Shown: one piece after another, positions 59,304 through 64,000 of the stretch
Layout of the letters: each line of letters begins with the position of its first letter
Position numbering within the stretch: position 1 is the first letter of the stretch
Origin: Streptomyces sp. PH10-H1
GTDB taxonomy: Bacteria > Actinomycetota > Actinomycetes > Streptomycetales > Streptomycetaceae
Direction: 5' to 3'
Length of the DNA: 64,000 bases
Assembly: GCF_030063355.1 (NCBI RefSeq)
Contig: NZ_JASISZ010000021.1
Location: 33,933 to 97,932 of the forward strand
The notes under the pieces: model-generated
What the model was told of the DNA's origin: nothing
What the model saw: only the letters and a program-made list of their open reading frames with translations
Databases searched by the model: none
Position numbers and translations under genes: made by a program

Positions 59304-60197
59304 ATGCGTTCCGCGAATCTGCTGTCCCCGCGCCTCGCCGCCATCGCCGCGGCCGCCCTGCTCACCCTCGCCGCCGCCGGCTGCGCCCCCCAGGAGAACA
59401 CCTCCACGGGCAGCACCGCGTCCCCGTCGGGGACGTCCGCCGCGAGCTGCGCCCCCGCCGGCCTGGCCACCCGCACGGCGGGCCGGCTGACCGTGGGCAC
59501 GGACACCCCCGCGTACGACCCCTGGTTCTCCGACGACAAGCCCGCCAACGGCAAGGGCTTCGAATCGGCCGTCACCTACGCCGTCGCCAAGCAGCTCGGA
59601 TACGCCCCCGCCGATGTCGTCTGGCAGACCGTGGCCTTCAACAACGCCTTCGCCCCCGGCGTGAAGAGCTTCGACTTCGACATCAACCAGGTCTCCATCA
59701 ACGACGACCGCAAGAAGGCCGTCGACTTCTCGTCCGGCTACTACGACGTACGCCAGGCCGTCATCGCGCTCAAGACCTCGAAGATCGCGAACGCGAAGAC
59801 CATCGCGGACCTGAAGAACGCCAAGCTCGGCGCCCAGGTCGGCACCACCAGCCTCGACGTGCTGAACGACGTCATCAAGCCCACCCAGCCGCCCGCCGTC
59901 TACCAGAAGAACGACCTCGCCAAGAGCGCCCTGAAGAACGGCCAGGTGGACGGCATCATCGTCGACCTGCCCACCGCGTTCTACATCACCGGCGCCGAGG
60001 TGCCCGAGGCCAAGGTCGTCGGCCAGTTCGAGACCGGCGGCGCCAAGCAGGAGCAGTTCGGCCTGGTCCTGGACAAGGGCAGCAAGCTCACGCCGTGCGT
60101 CAGCAAGGCTGTCGACGCCCTGCGCAAGGACGGCACGCTGGCCGGGCTGGAGAAGAAGTGGCTGTCCGAGGCCGTCGACGCGCCGGTGCTGAAGTGA
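59304..60197 (+). CDS. Polar amino-acid-type ABC substrate-binding lipoprotein
   Basis: A 297-residue family-3 binding protein. The signal peptide ends in lipobox TLAAAGCAPQ. The mature domain carries LTVGTDTPAYDPWF, GFESAVTYAVAKQLGY, FDINQVSINDDRKKAVDFS and a closing Lys-rich DALRKDGTLAGLEKKW, as in glutamine- or arginine-type SBPs. The two-cysteine C-terminal LTPCVSKAV is typical. It is first in a GTGA/ATGA-coupled operon with permease and ATPase. The ATG at 59304 is preceded by GGCCGG...CCGGCC rather than a clear ribosome site, so translation may start without a leader or be weak. Confidence 0.92.
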   Translation: MRSANLLSPRLAAIAAAALLTLAAAGCAPQENTSTGSTASPSGTSAASCAPAGLATRTAGRLTVGTDTPAYDPWFSDDKPANGKGFESAVTYAVAKQLGYAPADVVWQTVAFNNAFAPGVKSFDFDINQVSINDDRKKAVDFSSGYYDVRQAVIALKTSKIANAKTIADLKNAKLGAQVGTTSLDVLNDVIKPTQPPAVYQKNDLAKSALKNGQVDGIIVDLPTAFYITGAEVPEAKVVGQFETGGAKQEQFGLVLDKGSKLTPCVSKAVDALRKDGTLAGLEKKWLSEAVDAPVLK

Positions 60198-61066
60198 CCC
60201 TGGAGGACGCCCGGCCGGACACCTACCGGCCGTCCGCGCGGCGGATCGAACGGGAGCGCTTCCGGCGCACCCGCACCCGCCGCGCGGTGACCATCGCCAC
60301 CGTTAGCTCGCTGGCCACCGCCGCACTGCTCATCGGGCTCATCGTCGGCTCCCCCGGCTGGCCGCGCACCCGCGAGACGTTCTTCAACGCGCACTACGCG
60401 CGCCAGTCGCTGCCGAAGATCCTCGACGGGCTCTGGCTGAACCTCCAGCTGATGGTGGTGTGCGGCGCGGTCGTTCTCGTCATCGGACTGCTGCTCGCCA
60501 TCACCCGCACTCTGCGCGGTCCCGTGTTCTTCCCGCTGCGCGCGCTCGCCACCGCCTATGTCGACTTCTTCCGCGGCCTGCCGCTGATCATCTGCCTGCT
60601 CGGCGTGGTCTTCGGCGTCCCCGCGCTGCGACTGCAGGGCGTCACCTCCGATCCGGTGGTGCTGGGCGGGGTGGCGCTGGTCCTCACCTACTCCGCGTAT
60701 GTCGCCGAGGTGTTCCGGGCCGGCATCGAGACCGTCCATCCCAGCCAGCGCGCCGCCGCCCGTTCCCTGGGGCTGAGCAGCGCGCAGACCATGCGGCACG
60801 TGGTGCTGCCGCAGGCCGTCCGGCGGGTGGTGCCCCCGCTGCTCAACGACCTGGTCTCGCTGCAGAAGGACACCGGCCTGGTGTCGATCGCCGGCGCGGT
60901 CGACGCGGTGTACGCGGCGCAGATCTTCGCGGGCAAGACCTTCAACTACACCTCGTACGTCGTGGCCGGCCTGATCTTCGTCGCGCTCACCATCCCGATG
61001 ACGCGCTTCACCGACTGGATCACCGCCCGGATGAACCGCCGCCAGTCCCAGGGAGGAACCGTATGA
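60194..61066 (+). CDS. Amino-acid ABC transporter permease (HisM/GlnP type)
   Basis: A 290-residue permease with a basic cytosolic arm, then five to six helices. The polar-amino-acid permease motif is DFFRGLPLIICLLGVVFG, and the EAA loop is QRAAARSLGLSSAQTMRHVV. The GTG at 60194 overlaps the SBP stop as GTGA. It probably forms a homodimeric channel with the ATPase encoded next. The longer in-frame run to 58985 is the shadow of GDPD and SBP. Confidence 0.93.
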   Translation: MTLEDARPDTYRPSARRIERERFRRTRTRRAVTIATVSSLATAALLIGLIVGSPGWPRTRETFFNAHYARQSLPKILDGLWLNLQLMVVCGAVVLVIGLLLAITRTLRGPVFFPLRALATAYVDFFRGLPLIICLLGVVFGVPALRLQGVTSDPVVLGGVALVLTYSAYVAEVFRAGIETVHPSQRAAARSLGLSSAQTMRHVVLPQAVRRVVPPLLNDLVSLQKDTGLVSIAGAVDAVYAAQIFAGKTFNYTSYVVAGLIFVALTIPMTRFTDWITARMNRRQSQGGTV

Positions 61067-61827
61067 GTGCCGGCACGGCCACGACACCGGTGCTGCGGCT
61101 GGACTCCGTACGCAAGACGTTCGGCTCCTCGGTCGTGCTCCGCGACGTCGACCTCGTCGTCCCCCCGCACACCGTCACCGCGCTCATCGGCGCCTCCGGC
61201 TCCGGAAAGTCCACGCTGCTGCGCTGCGCCAACCTGCTGGAGGAGATCGACGACGGGGCGATCCTGCTGGACGGTGAGGACATCACCGATCCGCGCGTCG
61301 ACCCGGACGCGGTGCGCCGCCGCATCGGTGTCGTCTTCCAGGCGTACAACCTGTTCCCGCACATGACCGTGCTCGACAACATCACCCTGGCGCCCCGCCG
61401 GGTGCACAAGGTCGCGCGGGCCGAGGCGCAGGAGCGGGCCCGCGAACTGCTCGGCCGGCTCGGCCTCGGCGACAAGGCCGGGGAGTACCCCGACCGGCTC
61501 AGCGGCGGCCAGCAGCAGCGCGTCGCGATCGTCCGGGCACTGGCGGGACAGCCGCGGCTGCTGCTGCTCGACGAGATCACCGCGGCGCTCGACCCGGAGC
61601 TGGTCGGCGAGGTGCTGGGCGTCGTCCGCGATCTCAAGGAACAGGGCATGACGATGGTCATCGCCACCCATGAGATGGGCTTCGCCCGCGAGGTCGCCGA
61701 TCAGGTGTGCTTCCTCGACGGCGGGGTGGTGCTGGAGCGCGGGACGCCCAAGGAGGTGTTCGGCGCGCCGGCACAGGAGCGCACCCAGCGGTTCCTGCGG
61801 CGCTTCGTGGAGGCCGGACGGCTCTAG
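61063..61827 (+). CDS. Amino-acid ABC transporter ATP-binding protein
   Basis: A 254-residue ATPase. Walker A is IGASGSGKSTLLR, Q-loop VVFQAYNLFPHMTVLDN, signature LSGGQQQRVAIVRAL, and Walker B LLLLDEITAALDPEL, where Ile replaces the usual Pro, a normal variant in GlnQ-like ATPases. H-loop is ATHEMGF. ATG at 61063 overlaps the permease stop as ATGA, and GGGAGGAAC is a strong ribosome site. It powers uptake with the two genes before it. A bidirectional terminator follows. Confidence 0.95.
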   Translation: MSAGTATTPVLRLDSVRKTFGSSVVLRDVDLVVPPHTVTALIGASGSGKSTLLRCANLLEEIDDGAILLDGEDITDPRVDPDAVRRRIGVVFQAYNLFPHMTVLDNITLAPRRVHKVARAEAQERARELLGRLGLGDKAGEYPDRLSGGQQQRVAIVRALAGQPRLLLLDEITAALDPELVGEVLGVVRDLKEQGMTMVIATHEMGFAREVADQVCFLDGGVVLERGTPKEVFGAPAQERTQRFLRRFVEAGRL

Positions 61828-61839
61828 CGCCGCTCGGCT

Positions 61840-61864
61840 CTCAGCGGTTCCGGTCGCCGCTGAG
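61840..61864. terminator. Bidirectional terminator between ABC operon and GNAT gene
   Basis: CTCAGCGG (61840-61847) and CCGCTGAG (61857-61864) form an 8-bp stem with a 9-nt loop, followed on the plus strand by CTTCTT. It overlaps the start of a 14-bp tandem duplication. Confidence 0.65.
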
Positions 61865-61886
61865 CTTCTTCAGCCGAGCTTCTTCA
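61859..61886. repeat. 14-bp tandem duplication across a stop codon
   Basis: GCTGAGCTTCTTCA (61859-61872) and GCCGAGCTTCTTCA (61873-61886) differ at one base. On the minus strand the copies read GAAGAAGCTC twice, and the GNAT stop codon lies in the first. Confidence 0.7.
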
Positions 61887-62415
61887 CCAGCAGCTCGAAC
61901 TCCAGGTCGTCGCGCTGCGGCAGCCCGAACCGCTCGTCCCCGTAGGGGAAGGGGTGCTTCTCGCCGGTACGGACGTAGCCGCGGCGCTCGTACCAGGCGA
62001 TGAGGTCATCACGTGCCGTGATCACTGTCATGTGCATCTCGGACGCGTTCCACTCGCCGGCCGCGAAGCGCTCGGCCTCCGCGAGGACCGTCTTGCCGAG
62101 GCCGCCGCCCTGCGCCTGGGGGCGGACGGCGAACATCCCGAAGTACGCGTTGTCCCCGCGGCGTTCGAGCTGGCAGCACGCGATCAGCTCGCCCGCGCGC
62201 TCCACCGCGACGAGCCGGCTGTCCGCGCCCTCGATGACCGCGACGACTCCTTCGGGATCCGTACGCCGCCCCTCAAGGATGTCCGCCTCCGTCGTCCAGC
62301 CGGCCCGGCTCGCGTCGCCCCGGTACGCGGACTCGATGAGGGCGACGAGGGCGGGAACGTCGGCCGCCGTGGCGGTGCGGAAGATCGGCTGCGCGGTGCG
62401 CTCGCTGGTGTCCAT
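61870..62415 (-). CDS. GNAT-family N-acetyltransferase
   Basis: A 181-residue acetyltransferase. The acetyl-CoA pyrophosphate loop is FAVRPQAQGGGLGKTVLAEAE, preceded by YFGMFAVRP (motif A strand) and followed by AWYERRGYVRTGEK (motif B). The N-terminal IFRTATAADVPALVALIESAYRG is the standard GNAT opening. The substrate is unknown. ATG at 62415 is chosen; the longer open frame to 62874 runs through the VOC gene. Its stop lies in a tandem duplication and its terminator is shared with the ABC operon. Confidence 0.9.
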   Translation of the reverse strand: MDTSERTAQPIFRTATAADVPALVALIESAYRGDASRAGWTTEADILEGRRTDPEGVVAVIEGADSRLVAVERAGELIACCQLERRGDNAYFGMFAVRPQAQGGGLGKTVLAEAERFAAGEWNASEMHMTVITARDDLIAWYERRGYVRTGEKHPFPYGDERFGLPQRDDLEFELLVKKLG

Positions 62416-62478
62416 GGGGCCGAGGCTACCCGGGGTGCCTTCCCGTGCGCCGTGGCCGGGGCTGGGTAGCTTCACCTC

Positions 62479-62865
62479 ATGGTGAATGTGGTGAGCAGCC
62501 GGATCCTGTTGCAGCCGACCGACCTGGAGCGCTCCCGGGCCTTCTACCGGGATGATCTCGGGCTGGCGGTCTACCGGGAGTTCGGCACGGGACCGGAGCG
62601 CGGCACCGTGTTCTTCCTCGGCGGCGGCTATCTGGAGGTCTCCGGGCGCTCCGGGGCGCCGATGAGCTCGGCGCTCCGCATCTGGCTGCAGGTCCCGGAC
62701 ATCGCGGCGGCGCACACGGAGCTGGCGGGCCGCGGCGTCACGGTGCTCCGGCCGCCCGTGAAGGAGCCGTGGGGGCTGGTCGAGATGTGGATCGTGGATC
62801 CCGACGGGCTGGAGATCGTCGTGGTGGAGGTGCCGGCGGACCATCCGATCAGATACCGGCCCTGA
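62479..62865 (+). CDS. VOC (glyoxalase/dioxygenase) superfamily protein
   Basis: A 128-residue two-module VOC fold: SSRILLQPTDLERSRAFYRD begins the first beta-alpha-beta-beta-beta unit and ALRIWLQVPDIAAAHTELAG the second, with WGLVEMWIVDPDGLEIVVV closing the metal site. Candidate metal ligands are few, since the first-strand His/Gln is replaced by Leu-Gln, so it may be a binding rather than a metal enzyme. The stop overlaps the end of the convergent MocR gene by 17 bp. ATG at 62479 lies in a short plus-strand spacer after GNAT. Confidence 0.83.
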   Translation: MVNVVSSRILLQPTDLERSRAFYRDDLGLAVYREFGTGPERGTVFFLGGGYLEVSGRSGAPMSSALRIWLQVPDIAAAHTELAGRGVTVLRPPVKEPWGLVEMWIVDPDGLEIVVVEVPADHPIRYRP

Positions 62866-63880
62866 CCTCGGCACAGGCGGTCGCGAGCCGCCTGATGCCC
62901 TCGTCGATCTCCTCGGTGCCGCTGGTGTCGGCGAAGCTGACGCGGATGTACGGTGCCGGGGCCTCGGCCGCGAAATAGGCGCGTCCGGCCGCGACGGCGA
63001 CCGAGGCGCGCAGGGCGGCGGTGCCCAGCGCCGTCTCGTCCGTGCCGTCGGGCAGCCGCAGCCACAACTGATAGCCGCCGGCGGGGATCCGGTCGGGAAC
63101 GAGGTCCGGCAGCTCGCGCCGCAGGGCGGCCAGCATGGCGTCGCGCCGCTCCCGAAGACCCGTCGCGACGGCCCGCAGATGGCGCGGCCAGGCGGGCGCG
63201 CCGACGAGTTCCAGGGTCGCTTCCTGGAGGGGGCGCGGGACGAAGAAGCTGTCGACGACCTGGATGGCGCGCAGGCGTTCCACGACCGGGCCGCGGGCGA
63301 TGAGCGCGCCGACCCGCAGGCTGGGCGAGGTGGGCTTGGTCAGCGAGGTGACGTGCACGACCGTGCCGTACGGATCATCGGCGACGAGCGGCGCGGGCAG
63401 CGGACCGCCGTGGCCCAGCCGCCGGGCGAAGTCGTCCTCGATGACGAACGCCCCGGCCGCGCGGGCGATCTCGGTCACCTGCGCGCGCCGCCCCGGGGCG
63501 AGGACGGCGCCGGTCGGGTTCTGGAAGAGCGGCTGGCAGAAGAACACCCGCGCCCCCGTGGCTCCGAAGGCGTCGGCGAGCAGTTCCGGGCGTACGCCGT
63601 CGGCGTCGGTCGGCACCGGTACCGGCCGCAGGCCGGCCGCGCGGGCCACGGCGAGCACCCCTGGGTAGGTCGGCGACTCGACGAGCAGCGCGGAACCGGG
63701 CGGGGCGAGTGCCCGCAGCGCGGTGGTGAGCGCGGCCTGCCCGCCCGCCGTGATCAGCACTTGGGCCGGCCCGACGCCCGCCTCGCGGGCGAACCAGGTC
63801 CGCAGCGCGGTCAGCCCCTCCACCGGGGGCCGGTCCCAGGCCCCCGGCCGGCGGGCCGCACGCGCCAGAGCCGCGCCTAG
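62849..63880 (-). pseudogene. MocR/PdxR-type regulator, aminotransferase domain only, cut by an insertion sequence
   Basis: The aminotransferase domain of a MocR regulator: LLVESPTYPGVLAVARAAGL, FCQPLFQNPTGAVLAPGRR, VIEDDFARRLG and PLP-lysine loop VTSLTKPTSPSLRVG are all present to a normal C terminus. Upstream, the frame passes RAARRPGAWDRPPVEGLTALRTW, the point where the linker meets the aminotransferase domain, then at 63880 it runs into IS DNA. The N-terminal GntR DNA-binding part is not visible; it would be beyond the IS or lost. Without it the protein cannot regulate, so the gene is called disrupted. Confidence 0.75.
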
Positions 63881-64000
63881 GGCGCGTATTTGGTTGTGAT
63901 CAATTGGCAGTCCGGGTGAGGTCTTTGATCCAGATCATCGAGGCGCGGAGGTGGACGCCGGCGAGGTAGCTTTCCGGGGTCTTGTCGTACCGGGTTGCGA
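63881..64000 (-). mobile_element. IS5-like insertion sequence, one end
   Basis: The junction reads CTAG (63877-63880), a frequent IS5-group target, then GGCGCGTATTTGGTTGTGAT, which is the sort of terminus found in Streptomyces IS5-family elements. The transposase C-terminal codons begin 20 bp inside. The other end and the second target copy are outside the window. Confidence 0.7.
63900..64000 (-). CDS. IS5-family transposase, C-terminal fragment
   Basis: The last 33 residues of a transposase: ATRYDKTPESYLAGVHLRAS then MIWIKDLTRTAN and TGA at 63900-63902. The R-YDKTPESY motif, with the C1-region Tyr/Lys followed by a short hydrophobic helix, is characteristic of IS5-type DDE transposases of Streptomyces. 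The catalytic part lies to the right of the window. It is oriented leftward toward the disrupted MocR gene. Confidence 0.85.
   Translation of the reverse strand, partial: ATRYDKTPESYLAGVHLRASMIWIKDLTRTAN

Noticed and set aside
58985..61066. 693-residue fused permease
   Set aside because: The first 400 codons read GDPD and binding-protein genes out of frame; GTG at 60194 overlaps the preceding stop as GTGA.

Overview
The window is most consistent with a chromosomal, accessory-rich stretch of Streptomyces or a very close relative. G+C is very high with strong third-position G/C bias. GTG starts, ATGA/GTGA overlaps and AGGAGG-type ribosome sites are common, and several families are actinomycete-specific (DUF6332-like, SCO4225-like, DUF6986, DUF6421, Cys-containing leader peptide). 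I see no tRNA, rRNA, CRISPR array or prophage; one insertion sequence enters at the right edge.

Layout. 1-1.0 kb: tail of a DeoR-type regulator and a SRPBCC protein. 1.0-11.8 kb: a coherent N-glycan foraging locus. It has a LacI-type regulator (10791-11843) with twin operators (10708-10747), then, divergently, a CUT1 ABC importer (SBP plus two permeases), a GH5 enzyme, a Tat-exported GH85 endo-beta-N-acetylglucosaminidase with an in-frame amber near its end, and a cytosolic GH38 alpha-mannosidase. The inferred logic is to release glycan outside the cell, import it, and trim it in the cytosol. 11.9-14.1 kb: a frameshifted membrane protein gene, then a cytochrome b561-like subunit and a sulfite-oxidase-fold molybdoenzyme. 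14.1-18.5 kb: an alpha/beta hydrolase divergent from a MocR regulator across a three-part GTGCAAT site, a Cds1-like PLP enzyme and an RsbW-type ATP-binding protein. 18.6-22.3 kb: an FtsX-type exporter operon led by a SHOCT protein. 22.4-25.7 kb: PPOX-fold, DUF2797 and DUF2142 genes.

26-32 kb: a ROK regulator divergent from an MFS transporter (apparently both leaderless), two small genes, and a MarR/MFS divergent pair. 32-35.5 kb: a NarL-type two-component system, a TetR gene with an internal amber codon, and its probable deazaflavin-type target with matching operators. 35.5-40.7 kb: DUF4230, geranylgeranyl reductase family, M20 peptidase, a P-loop/NUDIX fusion and a small membrane protein. 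40.8-46.4 kb: a second CUT1 importer with ROK kinase and LacI regulator. 46.5-52.6 kb: DUF6986 aldolase-like protein carrying a REP-like insertion, etfBA, a flavin reductase behind a Cys-type leader peptide, thioredoxin/DUF4395 and an acyltransferase. 52.7-58 kb: B3/B4-domain, transglutaminase-like and STAS proteins, then an overlapping threonine aldolase/SDR/DUF6421 operon. 58.4-64 kb: GDPD, a polar amino-acid ABC transporter, GNAT, VOC, and a second MocR gene cut by an IS5-like element.

Two themes cross region boundaries. First, several genes are broken or nearly so: two in-frame TAG codons, one frameshift and one IS disruption. Second, short tandem duplications of 11-43 bp repeatedly span or touch stop codons.
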